64,000 bases of DNA from assembly GCA_004173235.1 (NCBI GenBank), contig SEAC01000002.1:124001-188000 (forward strand), in the 5' to 3' direction. The translations under genes and the position numbers were made by a program. Numbering within the stretch: the stretch's first letter is position 1; the number at the start of each line of letters is the position of its first letter. Shown here piece by piece: positions 35,774 to 45,740 of the stretch. The DNA is from Chitinophagaceae bacterium (lineage in GTDB: Bacteria; Bacteroidota; Bacteroidia; Chitinophagales; Chitinophagaceae). Under the pieces are notes generated by a model. It saw only the letters and a list, made by a program, of their open reading frames with translations. It searched no databases and was not told the DNA's origin.

Positions 35774-36400
35774 TTATTTGTTCGTCCGCAGCACCTGGTC
35801 GATGGCGATGGCAACGGTGAGCATGGCGAGGCGCTCGGGGCCCGACAGAGCTTCGCGCTGAAGCGTGATGAAATAGGTGTCTTTGCCAGCGGTGTCTCCG
35901 GGTGTCGTCTTTGCATCGAACTCGCGGATGCTGCCGAATGCATTGTAATCGCAGTCAATGATGGCCATATCCCAGTTCGCTTGCGTACCCGTAATCTCTC
36001 CTACTTTTTTGCCGCCGCCGTTGAAGATCTTCAGGCGGGGCTTGCGCGATCGTTCCTTATGCTTGAGGTAACCGATAATGTTCCCACCGGCATCGAGCAC
36101 CTCGATGCGCGAAACGAGAATGGTCCAGCCGCGACGGATGCTGGATACGTTGCGCCCCTGCCTGTCGCGGATGTCGAAACGGAACGGGAGGAGGGAAGCG
36201 CTGAGAAAAATGCGCCATAAGAACGAGGAGAGCGAAACCTCGTGCAGGAAGCTGCCGATGCGCTGGCCGTCTTCGTCCCAGATGGCGAACTCGTTGCGTC
36301 GCTTCATTTTGCCGCGACGCTCCTCGACGTAAAAGGACTTTCGGCCGAAAAATGCCTCTGTGCCCGTTGCTGTCGTTTGATTGGATGCCGTAGCCACCAT
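35774..36400 (-). CDS. Phospholipid scramblase/LURP-one-like (tubby-type) protein
   Basis: FFGRKSFYVEERRGKMKRRNEFAIWDEDGQRIGSFLHE...LDAGGNIIGYLKHKERSRKPRLKIFNGGGKKVGEI. Confidence 0.65.
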   Translation of the reverse strand: MVATASNQTTATGTEAFFGRKSFYVEERRGKMKRRNEFAIWDEDGQRIGSFLHEVSLSSFLWRIFLSASLLPFRFDIRDRQGRNVSSIRRGWTILVSRIEVLDAGGNIIGYLKHKERSRKPRLKIFNGGGKKVGEITGTQANWDMAIIDCDYNAFGSIREFDAKTTPGDTAGKDTYFITLQREALSGPERLAMLTVAIAIDQVLRTNK

Positions 36401-36458
36401 AAGGTTTGTGTTTGCGCTAAGGTGCAAAAGTAAGTCTTATCGGTGCCTTTTATTCGGC

Positions 36459-36830
36459 TTAATGGCGCCAATCCTCGGCCAGCAGCTGCTGCTGCACCTT
36501 TTCGAGCAATTCGTTGAAATCGAAGGGTTTTGGTAAAAAGTCATCCGCGGCTTCGCGGCAGGGGCTCCAGGTGTCGTCGCCCGACATGAGGATGACACGG
36601 AGGTCGCGGGTGTTGGCGTCCTCGCGGAGGCGTGCACAGAAAGCACGGCCGTCTTCATCGCCGAGGCCTACATCGAGGAGGAGGAGGCTGGGATTGTGCA
36701 CACGGATTTTGCGTTCGGCTTCGGCAGCGGAGCGCGCCAAAAAGGTTTCGTAGCCTTGTCCTTTCAGGATGATCTGCGTAACCAGCAGCAGATCGTCGTT
36801 ATCGTCGACGATGAGGATTCTGGGGTTCAT
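36459..36830 (-). CDS. Response regulator receiver protein
   Basis: MNPRILIVDDNDDLLLVTQIILKGQG...LLLLDVGLGDEDG...LPKPFDFNELL. Confidence 0.92.
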   Translation of the reverse strand: MNPRILIVDDNDDLLLVTQIILKGQGYETFLARSAAEAERKIRVHNPSLLLLDVGLGDEDGRAFCARLREDANTRDLRVILMSGDDTWSPCREAADDFLPKPFDFNELLEKVQQQLLAEDWRH

Positions 36831-36877
36831 AGGCGCGAGTGTTGTTGATCCGCCAAAGGCAAAAACGAGGCCAAAAC

Positions 36878-37015
36878 GAGAGAAAGAACGCAGATACCGC
36901 AAGCGGTATGCGCAGATTGTTATGATTGGTTAGGATTTGCTTTCGCACGCTGTAATTGAAAATTATTAATCCGCGCCAATCATAAAAGATTATAAGAATC
37001 TGCGTTCTTTCTCTC
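36878..37015. repeat. Nested inverted repeat (18-bp perfect outer arms, 8-bp inner arms)
   Basis: GAGAGAAAGAACGCAGAT (36878-36895) / ATCTGCGTTCTTTCTCTC (36998-37015); ATGATTGG (36922-36929) / CCAATCAT (36976-36983). Confidence 0.85.
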
Positions 37016-37115
37016 CCGCGCCGCAGGCGCCATACCATTCACGAAGTTTTAACGCAGCCCCCCACACATCGCATCAAAGGCCGTATTAGCTTCAGCAGCA
37101 AATACATCATTCCAA

Positions 37116-37982
37116 ATGGAATCTTCCGATGACGAGGGCGACCCTGCGGCCGCCCGCCTCCAGCCGGCACTTGCAATCCGCGCTTTGCTCCTCCTGAGCT
37201 TCCTCCTTTTTTGTTATCAACCCCAGTCCCGCCCGCGCTCTGCGCCGCGTGCCTTTGTGGCTGCCGAAGTGAAGACCGTTGCGGTGAAAAAGAAGCCGAA
37301 GGCACCGCCGAAAAAGGCACGCAAAAAGCTCTACCTCACCTTCGACGATGGTCCCAACAAAGGCACGAAGAACGTGTACACGATCGTGCGCGATGAAGGC
37401 GTGCCGGTGACGTTCTTCCTGGTGGGCGAACATGTGTTCGACAGTCACGGTCAGCGTGTGCTGTTCGACAGCCTCCGCGGCGCACCTCTGGTGGAGCTGT
37501 GCAACCACAGTTATTCGCATGCGCATAGCCGTTACAGCAGCTACTACGGTGTGCCCGACTCGGTGGTGGCCGACTTCAGGCGCACGCACGACAGCCTTGA
37601 CCTGCGCAACGACGTGGCCCGCACCCCCGGCCGCAACATCTGGCGCATCGATTCGCTGCAGGCTACCGACCTGAAGGCGAGCACAGCAGCTGCCGATTCG
37701 CTGCAGCGTGCGGGCTTCCAGCTGATGGGGTGGGACGCGGAATGGCACTTCGACCACAAGACCTACGCCGTGGAGCAGGATGCCGAAACGCTGCTGCGGC
37801 AGATCGACTCCGCGTTCAGCCGCAACCGCCTGAAATGCCCGGGACACCTCGTGCTGCTCGCCCACGACCAGGCCTTTGCCGCGCCGGCCGACTCGCTGCA
37901 ATTGCGCCGGTTTTTGCAGGCGCTCAAAAAGCGCGACGATTACGAGCTGTCGCTGGCAACCGAGTACCCGGGCGTTCGATAA
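37116..37982 (+). CDS. Polysaccharide deacetylase family protein
   Basis: KKLYLTFDDGPNKGTKNVYTIV...VELCNHSYSHAHS; N-terminal hydrophobic anchor. Confidence 0.92.
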   Translation: MESSDDEGDPAAARLQPALAIRALLLLSFLLFCYQPQSRPRSAPRAFVAAEVKTVAVKKKPKAPPKKARKKLYLTFDDGPNKGTKNVYTIVRDEGVPVTFFLVGEHVFDSHGQRVLFDSLRGAPLVELCNHSYSHAHSRYSSYYGVPDSVVADFRRTHDSLDLRNDVARTPGRNIWRIDSLQATDLKASTAAADSLQRAGFQLMGWDAEWHFDHKTYAVEQDAETLLRQIDSAFSRNRLKCPGHLVLLAHDQAFAAPADSLQLRRFLQALKKRDDYELSLATEYPGVR

Positions 37983-38081
37983 GCAAGCGACTTTGTATCT
38001 TGGTGCTGCGCAGCAAACGGCGCACGACGTATGGATGCGAAGAGTCATTCCTACTTTTGAAACAATGATTAAAACACGGGT

Positions 38082-38642
38082 ATGACTTCGAAGAAACGCA
38101 CAAGCGAGGAGACGGCGCAGCTGATGGACGCATTGCGGCAACGCTTTGCGAAAAATGGTGCGCGGCACAAAGGCATTGCCTGGGAAGAAGTGGCTGCAAG
38201 ACTGGAAACGGCATCGGCCTCGAAGCTCCGCTCGCTGGCGCAGATGGAAGCATCCGGCGGCGAGCCTGATGTTACGGAGCGTATGAAGGATGGCGCGCTC
38301 GTGTTTGTTGACTGTGCTGCCGAAACTCCGAAGGACCGGCGCAGCCTTTGTTACGACGACGAGGCACTTGCCGAGCGCAAGGAGCACAAGCCTGCGGGAA
38401 GCGCGATGGCGCTTGCAGCGGAGATGGGCGTTGCGTTGCTCGACGAAACACAGTATCGTGCCCTGCAACAGCTGGGCAGCTTCGATACGAAGACCAGCAG
38501 CTGGATCAGCACGCCCGTAGAAATACGGAAGCGCGGCGGTGCCCTCTTCTGCGACCGGCGGTACGATCACGTATTTGTTTATCACAACGGTGCATCGTCT
38601 TACTATGCTGCACGCGGCTTTCGCGCAAGGCTGGTGATCTGA
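38082..38642 (+). CDS. DUF4256 domain-containing protein
   Basis: MKDGALVFVDCAAETPKDRRSLCYDDEAL...DTKTSSWISTPVEIRKRGGALFCDRRYDHVFVYHNGASSYYAARGFR. Confidence 0.85.
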   Translation: MTSKKRTSEETAQLMDALRQRFAKNGARHKGIAWEEVAARLETASASKLRSLAQMEASGGEPDVTERMKDGALVFVDCAAETPKDRRSLCYDDEALAERKEHKPAGSAMALAAEMGVALLDETQYRALQQLGSFDTKTSSWISTPVEIRKRGGALFCDRRYDHVFVYHNGASSYYAARGFRARLVI

Positions 38643-38712
38643 GGACCGACGTCGCTGCACCGTTTTCATTCGCGGCAGGTGGCTATCTTTATGGCCCCTT
38701 AACCTTGATTGC

Positions 38713-39213
38713 ATGACTGAACATTTTGTTGCAGATTTCAACGACCAGATGATCAAGCGCGGCATCCGTATGGTGTGCGCTGAAAGTGTAACGGCGGGCC
38801 TGCTGGCGAGTACCATCGGTTCGGTGCAGGGCGCATCGGAAGTGCTGATCGGCAGCATTGTAACCTATAGCCGCAACCTGAAGACCGCTGTGCTCGACGT
38901 AGATCCGCGCGTCATCGATCAGCATACTGCCGAATCGCAGCAAACCACGAACGAGATGGCATACGGGCTTACGCGTTTGTACCCGGGTGCCGAAGTGTTC
39001 GTAGCCGTAACGGGTGTGGCGTCGGAGCCGGTGGGGCCCTACGAGATCGACAAGGAAGTGGGACAGGTGTACCTTTCGATTTACTACAAGAATACAATGC
39101 ACGAGCACGGCGAGATCCTCCGCGCAGGCAACAACACGCGCAACGAGATACGCGAGCGGGCGGTAGAACTGATCCTGGAAAAAATATTGGTGCTGACCGC
39201 AGACGCGTTATAA
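38713..39213 (+). CDS. CinA C-terminal family nicotinamide-nucleotide amidohydrolase
   Basis: MVCAESVTAGLLASTIGSVQGASEVLIGSIVTYSRNLK...VAVTGVASEPVGP. Confidence 0.88.
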   Translation: MTEHFVADFNDQMIKRGIRMVCAESVTAGLLASTIGSVQGASEVLIGSIVTYSRNLKTAVLDVDPRVIDQHTAESQQTTNEMAYGLTRLYPGAEVFVAVTGVASEPVGPYEIDKEVGQVYLSIYYKNTMHEHGEILRAGNNTRNEIRERAVELILEKILVLTADAL

Positions 39214-39250
39214 CGCGTTCGCGTATTTTGTATCCCAAACCAAACTGCTT

Positions 39251-39664
39251 ATGTGCCGGATCACCTTTTTCGTCGTGTTATTTTTTCTTGCGGCAGCAGG
39301 CGCGCATGCGCAGGACGGGCCGGCTGTGGATACCATCCGGATGGACCGCGGCGGCGACCGGTTTTACCTCGCCGATCATAAACTCCGGCCATCGGAGCTT
39401 TCCACCCTGCTCGCAGCGTACCCTTCTTCGGCCTACGAGCTGAAGCAATACCGCAAGCGTGCAACGCCCGGAACGCTTTTCCTCCTCACGGGCATTACGG
39501 CGGGTGTGATCGCGCTGACGCGCCTGAGCAAAGACAAGCAGTTCTTTACGCCGTATACCATCACGTTGTTCGTGGGCGATGCAGTGGGAATACCATTGAT
39601 GATCGCGGCGAAAAAGCACCTGAAGAAATCGGTACGATTGTACAACACGGAGTTGCTGCGTTAG
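39251..39664 (+). CDS. Hypothetical secreted/membrane protein
   Basis: Signal peptide MCRITFFVVLFFLAAAGAHAQ; two C-terminal hydrophobic segments. Confidence 0.65.
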   Translation: MCRITFFVVLFFLAAAGAHAQDGPAVDTIRMDRGGDRFYLADHKLRPSELSTLLAAYPSSAYELKQYRKRATPGTLFLLTGITAGVIALTRLSKDKQFFTPYTITLFVGDAVGIPLMIAAKKHLKKSVRLYNTELLR

Positions 39665-39701
39665 TGCACTCGCAATCCATCGCATCATCCATCACATCGC
39701 T

Positions 39702-40046
39702 ATGGAATTCGTCATCATCTTTTCGCTTATCGGGGCATTGGTGGGGCTGGCGCTCTGGGAGCGCTCGAAGGCGGGGCGCCTGAAGCGGAAGGGCGTATCG
39801 GTAGCGGGAACGATCGTGGCCAACAACGTGCGCAGCAGTGCGGGCAACAACCAGTACCGGATGGACGGCCATTTAAATGAGCCTATCATCACCTTTACAA
39901 CCACCGGTGGAATGGAGATAACCGGTAAGCCCATCGTGGGATTTGTGAGCCAGCACGAGCTCATTCCGCCCATTGCGGTCATTGTGGCCTACGATCCTGC
40001 AAATCCGAAACGGTTTACCATCGACTTTGAACGCTCTTTCAAGTGA
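39702..40046 (+). CDS. DUF3592-like membrane protein
   Basis: N-terminal TM; ITFTTTGGMEITGKPIVGFVS...VAYDPANPKRFTID. Confidence 0.65.
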   Translation: MEFVIIFSLIGALVGLALWERSKAGRLKRKGVSVAGTIVANNVRSSAGNNQYRMDGHLNEPIITFTTTGGMEITGKPIVGFVSQHELIPPIAVIVAYDPANPKRFTIDFERSFK

Positions 40047-40096
40047 AGCAACTTGCCCAATGCACCCTATTTTACTTCGCTTGACGGGAATAAAAA

Positions 40097-40117
40097 AGCC
40101 CGGTGTTCAACCGGGCT
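40097..40117 (-). terminator. Intrinsic terminator for the small basic ORF
   Basis: Minus AGCCCGG-TTGAACA-CCGGGCT followed by TTTTT. Confidence 0.85.
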
Positions 40118-40136
40118 CAGTGCGTTTGTCTTAACC

Positions 40137-40232
40137 TTACTTCACTTTGCGCATCGCAATGGCTTTACGCTGTGCGGAGCTTTTTCGTTGAGTAGGCTTA
40201 TTCTTTCTGCTTTTGGTTGTCTTCTTGCGCAT
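40137..40232 (-). CDS. 31-aa highly basic small protein
   Basis: MRKKTTKSRKNKPTQRKSSAQRKAIAMRKVK*; complete small ORF 20 nt before an intrinsic terminator on the same strand; below the ORF-track cutoff. Confidence 0.6.
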   Translation of the reverse strand: MRKKTTKSRKNKPTQRKSSAQRKAIAMRKVK

Positions 40233-40531
40233 GACTGAAATTTTAGATTCGTGAATATTGTTACCTGTGGCTGCACATCATTGCTTCGTTGTCCTTCACG
40301 GTCGGCTCAAGAATCGGCAACGGTGCAGACAGGTGTTAAGCCGGTAAAGATAAGCCTATCGGCGTAAATGCCATCCCCGGCCGGATAGGAAGGTTTCGTG
40401 CGCAACCTGGATACCCGGCGCTTTTGCCTGGAGATATTTGCAGTATCTTTCAGAAGACCAAATCCTTTTGCACCGTCTTCTTCGTGTTGATTCGGCACCG
40501 GGGGGCACGCGTTCAAACCAAACCTGAGCAT

Positions 40532-40999
40532 ATGCGACAAGTAGCTTTCTTTTTGGTAGCGGCAGCGTGTGCAAGCTGCGTGAACACAGCAGGGTCAAGC
40601 TCCTCCGGCAACGCCGTACGCGTGGATTCATTGACTTCTGTTTTTGTTTCCGGTTGGAACAATAAGGATTCCGCAGCCATCATGAATACCATTGCAGGCA
40701 ACGCAATCGTCATGAACGATTCGATCATTTACAGCGGGCATTCGGCAATCGCTGCAAACTGGGTCAGCAGTGGCGTCCGGGTGTTAAGCAATATCAAGAC
40801 GACCTCCCTGATCAAGGACAGCGACAACAAGATCGCCTATGACGGCGGAACCTATACACTTGACCTCGCGCCACCGGGCGGACCGCTGTTGAAAGAAAAG
40901 GGTAACTACAACCTGGTGTGGACAAAGCAGGCAGACGGGAGCTGGAAGCTGACGCTGATCCATATTGAAGACGTTACCCGAATGCCCGATGTGCCGTGA
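40532..40999 (+). CDS. SnoaL/DUF4440-like lipoprotein
   Basis: MRQVAFFLVAAACASC lipobox; FVSGWNNKDSAAIMNTIAGNAIVM...GNYNLVWTKQADGSWKLTLIHIEDV. Confidence 0.75.
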   Translation: MRQVAFFLVAAACASCVNTAGSSSSGNAVRVDSLTSVFVSGWNNKDSAAIMNTIAGNAIVMNDSIIYSGHSAIAANWVSSGVRVLSNIKTTSLIKDSDNKIAYDGGTYTLDLAPPGGPLLKEKGNYNLVWTKQADGSWKLTLIHIEDVTRMPDVP

Positions 41000-41212
41000 G
41001 CAGTTACGACCCTGATAAGAGCGCGAGTAAATTCCTGAGCCTGCTTTTGCGGCATCGGCCCGGCCTGATTGGTTTGACTGGATGACAACGGTTGGGCCAA
41101 CGTTTCGTAGCGGCCACGCAGCATGCACGAGGCCGGCCATTTGTTTTATCAATCGGCAAACGGTGTGTGGCTGACCGACGAGGTGCCGCCCGCATATTTG
41201 CATTTTGGCTGA
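40996..41212 (+). pseudogene. kptA: RNA 2'-phosphotransferase (Tpt1/KptA) remnant
   Basis: DPDKSASKFLSLLLRHRPGLIGLT, then frameshift to DDNGWAN, then C-terminal-like HLFYQSANGVWLTDEVPPAYLHFG*; central catalytic region missing. Confidence 0.75.
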
Positions 41213-41344
41213 GCTTGTAGTCGCGAATAGGTGCGCTCTTAATCCGGATGCCCCGGCCTGCCGCAAACGCCCCCTTTTTTGCCGCCATTTCACCCCCGCG
41301 GAAGGGAAGCATATCGGTACGTTTGTAAAGAAAAACAAATCAAT

Positions 41345-41776
41345 ATGCCCGCTATCAATCCACACGTCAACTTCAACGGCAATGCCGAGGAAGCTTTTCA
41401 TTTTTACAAGTCTGTATTCGGTGGCGATTTCGCCCGCGTTGTGCGCTTCAAGGACATTCCGGATGCGCAGTTCCCGATCCCCGAAGAAGAAGCGCAGAAG
41501 ATCATGCACATTGCACTCCCCATTGGGACAAGCAACGTGCTGATGGGCAACGACGTTCCGGGCTTTATGGGCCGGGTAAGCGAAGAGGAGAACCGGAGCA
41601 AGATATCGGTGAGCGCCGACAGCCGCGAAGAGGCCGAGCGGCTGTTCAACGGGCTCTCTGCGGGCGGACACGTGGAAATGCCGCTGGCGGATAGCTTCTG
41701 GGGCAGCTATTTCGGTATGTTCCGCGACAAGTACGGCATCGAATGGATGATCGATTTCGATCCGCGCAACCGCTGA
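41345..41776 (+). CDS. VOC family (PhnB-like) protein
   Basis: INPHVNFNGNAEEAFHFYKSVFGGDF...GSYFGMFRDKYGIEWMIDF. Confidence 0.9.
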   Translation: MPAINPHVNFNGNAEEAFHFYKSVFGGDFARVVRFKDIPDAQFPIPEEEAQKIMHIALPIGTSNVLMGNDVPGFMGRVSEEENRSKISVSADSREEAERLFNGLSAGGHVEMPLADSFWGSYFGMFRDKYGIEWMIDFDPRNR

Positions 41777-41830
41777 TGCGTTGCCGCCCGCAGCAACGTT
41801 TTGTTAGCACTGCCGGCGCCTTTCCTGGAA

Positions 41831-42628
41831 TCATCTCCAACCGTCGCCGTCCAGCATGTTCCCGAGTCCGCCGAGGATGGAGCCTTCCTCCTTGCGTCCG
41901 CCCACGGAGCCGTATTGCAGCACGCGGCTGGCGAGGCGCGATATGGGAAGCGACTGGATCCACACCGTGCCGGGGCCAGTGAGCGTTGCGAAGAAGAGGC
42001 CTTCGCCACCAAAGAACGTGTTCTTGATTCCGCCTACAAACTGGATATCGTAGTTGCAGGATGGCGTGAACGCAACGATGCAGCCGGTGTCGATCTTGAG
42101 GGTTTCGCCGGGCGAAAGATGCCGCTCGAGGATGTGCCCGCCGGCATGCACAAACGCAAGCCCGTCACCTTCCAGCTTTTGCATGATGAAGCCTTCGCCA
42201 CCAAAGAGGCCGGTGCCCAGCTTGCGCTGAAACTCAATGCCCACGCTCACGCCGCGCGCAGCGCAGAGAAACGCATCCTTCTGGCAGATCATCTTGCCGC
42301 CAAGCCGGGAAAGGTCGAGCGGGATGATCTTGCCGGGGTAGGGCGATGCGAAGTATACCTTGCGCTTGCCGTGACTGTTGATGTTGGTGTAGGCCGTCAT
42401 GAAGAGGCTCTCACCCGTAAGCAAACGCTTGCCCGCGGAGAACAGTTTGCCCATCAGTCCCTGGCTTTGATTGGTGCCGTCGCCGAAGATGGTCTGCATC
42501 TGGATGCCGTCGTCCATCATCATGAATGCGCCGGCTTCCGCTACAGCGGTCTCGTTGGGGTCGAGCTCGATCTCAACGCATTGCATTTCTTCGCCGATGA
42601 TGCGGTAGTCGATTTCGTGTGAGGTCAT
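41831..42628 (-). CDS. TIGR00266/AIM24 family protein
   Basis: [29 protein letters not shown]...[21 protein letters not shown]. Confidence 0.9.
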   Translation of the reverse strand: MTSHEIDYRIIGEEMQCVEIELDPNETAVAEAGAFMMMDDGIQMQTIFGDGTNQSQGLMGKLFSAGKRLLTGESLFMTAYTNINSHGKRKVYFASPYPGKIIPLDLSRLGGKMICQKDAFLCAARGVSVGIEFQRKLGTGLFGGEGFIMQKLEGDGLAFVHAGGHILERHLSPGETLKIDTGCIVAFTPSCNYDIQFVGGIKNTFFGGEGLFFATLTGPGTVWIQSLPISRLASRVLQYGSVGGRKEEGSILGGLGNMLDGDGWR

Positions 42629-42825
42629 AAGTGGAAGTTTGCAGTTTTCAGTTTTCAGTGCAGGAATGTCGATCCATAAAATTACATCGCCAGTTTTTTT
42701 CTATCCGCTTTTTACACCAACTATTCTTTTCGCACCGCAGAAGGTGCTTTGCAAAGGTTTTGGATGAATGGCGGCGGCCCAATGCGTGAAAAGCCTAACT
42801 TGTTTGCCACCCTAAAACGCCGCTT

Positions 42826-45666
42826 ATGCATTCCCGACTCGGACTACTTTCCGCTACGCTCTTGCTTTCTGCCGCCGCAATGGGGCAGGCCCGCCTTGTT
42901 GAAAAGGTAGCGAAGACCGGCCCGGAGCTGGTGATCCCTTACGAAAAATATGTGTTGCCCAACGGCCTCACCGTGCTGCTCCACGAAGACCACAGCGACC
43001 CCGTGGTGCACGTTGACGTTACCTACCACGTTGGTTCGGCAAGGGAAGAGATCGGGAAGTCGGGCTTCGCGCACTTCTTTGAGCACATGATGTTCGAAGG
43101 ATCGGAGCACGCACCGAAGGGCATGTTCGACAAGCTGCTGCCCGACAACAACGGCAGCACCAATGCCGATCGCACCAATTATTACGAGAGCATTCCACCC
43201 AATAAACTCGAACAGGCGCTCTGGCTCGAAAGCGACCGCATGGGCTTCCTGCTCGATGCGGTTACGCAAAAGCGGTTCGAAGTGCAGCGCGCAACCGTAA
43301 AGAACGAGCGCGGCCAACGATATGATAACGCGCCCTATGGCCTCGTGCGCGAAGTGATCGCCAAGAACCTGTATCCCTACGGCCACCCGTACAGCTGGAT
43401 GACCATCGGATATCTCGAAGACCTGGATCGGTCGGACGTGAACGATCTCAAGAATTTCTTCCTCCGCTGGTATGGTCCCAACAACGCCACCATCACCATC
43501 GGCGGCGACGTGAAGCCGGCAGATGTGATGAAGCTGGTAGAGAAGTATTTCGCCGCCATCCCGCGCGGGCCCGAAGTGGCGCCCGTGCAGGTTCCCTCGG
43601 TGACGCTCACTGCTGATCGCTACGTGACGCTGGTAGACAACTATGCGCGTCTTCCGCGCTTCTACATGACGATGCCCACCGTACCGCTGTTTCACCCCGA
43701 TATGGTGGCACTCGATTGCCTTGCCGAAATACTCGGACAGGGAAAGAACTCGGTGCTTTATCAAACGATGGTGAAGAAGCAACTCGCACTTGCGGCCACG
43801 GCCTATCAAAGCAATTCCGAGCTGGCAGGTGGGCTTTCCATCGAGCTCACACCGGCAGCAGGCAAAACGCTTGCAGATATGGAAACGCTGTTGCGCGCAT
43901 CGCTCGATTCATTCGAGACCCGCGGTATCCGCGACGAAGACATCGCCAAATTCAAAGGATCGCAGGAAGCGCAGCTGATCAACGGCCTGCAAAGCGTGCA
44001 GGGAAAGGTGACGCAGCTTGCGTTTTACCAAACCTTCACCGGCAATGCCAACAAGATCGCAGCAGAACTGGAAGAACTGCGCAAGCTGACAAAAGCAGAT
44101 GTGCTGCGCGTATACAACCAGTATGTGAAAGGCCGCAGCGCCGTGCTGCTCAGCGTTGTGCCGAAGGGCCAGGAGCAGGCGGTTGCGCATGCTGCCAACT
44201 TCACCATCGACTCGAGCAATTACAACAAGCCTGATTATGGTTATGCCGGTTTGAAATATATAAAGGCAACGGAAAAACTCAATCGCGCGCTGCGTCCTGC
44301 GGCAGGAACGGTGCCGCCTGTAAAAGCGCCGGCATTTTGGAAGAAAGACTGGGCGGGCGGTTTGCGCAGCATCGGAACCTTCAACAACGAAACACCCACC
44401 GTGGCGCTTTCGCTTTACATCCCGGGAGGTCATCTCGCATCCGCCGGCGATCAGTCGAAAGCAGGCCTGGCGAGCTTCTTTGCTGCGATGATGAACGAAG
44501 ACACGAAAGAACATACTGCCGAGCAGATCAGCCAGGAGTTGGCGCGGCTGGGCGCATCGCTTTCGGTATCCAGTGGCCTCAACGGCATCACCATAACGGT
44601 GCAAACGCTCAGGAAGAATATCGAGCCCGTGCTGGCACTGATGGAAGAGCGGCTGCTGCGTCCGCGTTTTACGGAGGCAGCTTTCAACCGCATCAAAAAC
44701 CAGCGCCTGCAAGGCTTCAAGCTTGCGAAGTCGCAGCCCGCGGCCATCGCCGACGCCGTGTTTGCACGGCTCAATTACGGGTCCAACCACATTCTCGGCA
44801 TTCCGCAAGGCGGCACCGAAGAAACGGTGAAGAACATCGAGCTGAAGGACATGGAAGGTTATTACAACAACTACATCACGTCGCAGGGTGCACGCCTCGT
44901 GGTGGTGGGCGATGTGCAGCAGGCCGAAGTGGAAGCGCGCATGGCATTCCTGAAGCAGCTGCCGAACAAAAAAATAGAACTCGCCAGGGTGGATCAAGCT
45001 CCCGCCGTCGACAAATCGAAAGTGTACCTGGTGGATGTTCCGAAGGGCGCGCAAACCGAATTCCGTGTGGGCTATGCAACCGGAATGAAGTGGGATGCAA
45101 CGGGCGATTACTTCCGGGCGATGCTCGCCAACTACACGCTGGGTGGCAACTTCAGCAGCCGACTCAACCAGAACCTGCGGGAAGACAAAGGCTGGACCTA
45201 CGGCGCCGGCTCGCGCTTTGCGGGTAATCCCTATGGCGGCGATTTTCGTTTTTCGTCCGGAATCCGCGCCGACGTTACCGACAGTGCACTCTATGCGTTC
45301 ATGAAGGACGTCAACGAATACGTGGCCAATGGCCCCACCGACGACGAAGTTGCCTTCATGCGCGATGCGCTCGGGCAGGCCGACGCCATGCGGTATGAGA
45401 CGCCCGCGCAAAAGCTGGACTTCATCAGCCGCATCCTCGAATACGATCTCCCCGCCGACTATACCGTGCAGCAAAACCGCATGCTCAATACCATCACGAA
45501 AAAACAACTGCAGCAGGTAGCGCAGCAACGCATTCAGCCGCAGAAATTCAACATCCTCCTCGTGGGCGACAAGGCACAAGTGCTTGAGAAGGTGAAGAAA
45601 CTCGGATATGACGTGGTGGAGCTGGATGCCGATGGCAAGCGCGTGGGGGAGAAGAAGGAATTCTGA
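42826..45666 (+). CDS. M16 family metallopeptidase
   Basis: GFAHFFEHMMFEGSEH (HxxEH), two M16 halves; N-terminal signal. Confidence 0.95.
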   Translation: MHSRLGLLSATLLLSAAAMGQARLVEKVAKTGPELVIPYEKYVLPNGLTVLLHEDHSDPVVHVDVTYHVGSAREEIGKSGFAHFFEHMMFEGSEHAPKGMFDKLLPDNNGSTNADRTNYYESIPPNKLEQALWLESDRMGFLLDAVTQKRFEVQRATVKNERGQRYDNAPYGLVREVIAKNLYPYGHPYSWMTIGYLEDLDRSDVNDLKNFFLRWYGPNNATITIGGDVKPADVMKLVEKYFAAIPRGPEVAPVQVPSVTLTADRYVTLVDNYARLPRFYMTMPTVPLFHPDMVALDCLAEILGQGKNSVLYQTMVKKQLALAATAYQSNSELAGGLSIELTPAAGKTLADMETLLRASLDSFETRGIRDEDIAKFKGSQEAQLINGLQSVQGKVTQLAFYQTFTGNANKIAAELEELRKLTKADVLRVYNQYVKGRSAVLLSVVPKGQEQAVAHAANFTIDSSNYNKPDYGYAGLKYIKATEKLNRALRPAAGTVPPVKAPAFWKKDWAGGLRSIGTFNNETPTVALSLYIPGGHLASAGDQSKAGLASFFAAMMNEDTKEHTAEQISQELARLGASLSVSSGLNGITITVQTLRKNIEPVLALMEERLLRPRFTEAAFNRIKNQRLQGFKLAKSQPAAIADAVFARLNYGSNHILGIPQGGTEETVKNIELKDMEGYYNNYITSQGARLVVVGDVQQAEVEARMAFLKQLPNKKIELARVDQAPAVDKSKVYLVDVPKGAQTEFRVGYATGMKWDATGDYFRAMLANYTLGGNFSSRLNQNLREDKGWTYGAGSRFAGNPYGGDFRFSSGIRADVTDSALYAFMKDVNEYVANGPTDDEVAFMRDALGQADAMRYETPAQKLDFISRILEYDLPADYTVQQNRMLNTITKKQLQQVAQQRIQPQKFNILLVGDKAQVLEKVKKLGYDVVELDADGKRVGEKKEF

Positions 45667-45680
45667 CGCCAGCTTCGGGC

Positions 45681-45728
45681 GTCATTGCGAGGAGTGAGGC
45701 CCTCAAGGCCTCGCTCCAAAGCAAGCCC
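45681..45728 (+). repeat. GTCATTGCGAGG-type interspersed repeat, left flank of GIY-YIG
   Basis: GTCATTGCGAGGAGTGAGGCCCTCAAGGCCTCGCTCCAAAGCAAGCCC. Confidence 0.7.
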
Positions 45729-45740
45729 TTTGTTTCAGAA

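Noticed and set aside
37107-38858. 583-aa - strand ORF
   Set aside because: Antisense across the polysaccharide deacetylase and DUF4256 genes, both with clear motifs
43909-45579. 556-aa - strand ORF
   Set aside because: Antisense to M16 peptidase 1
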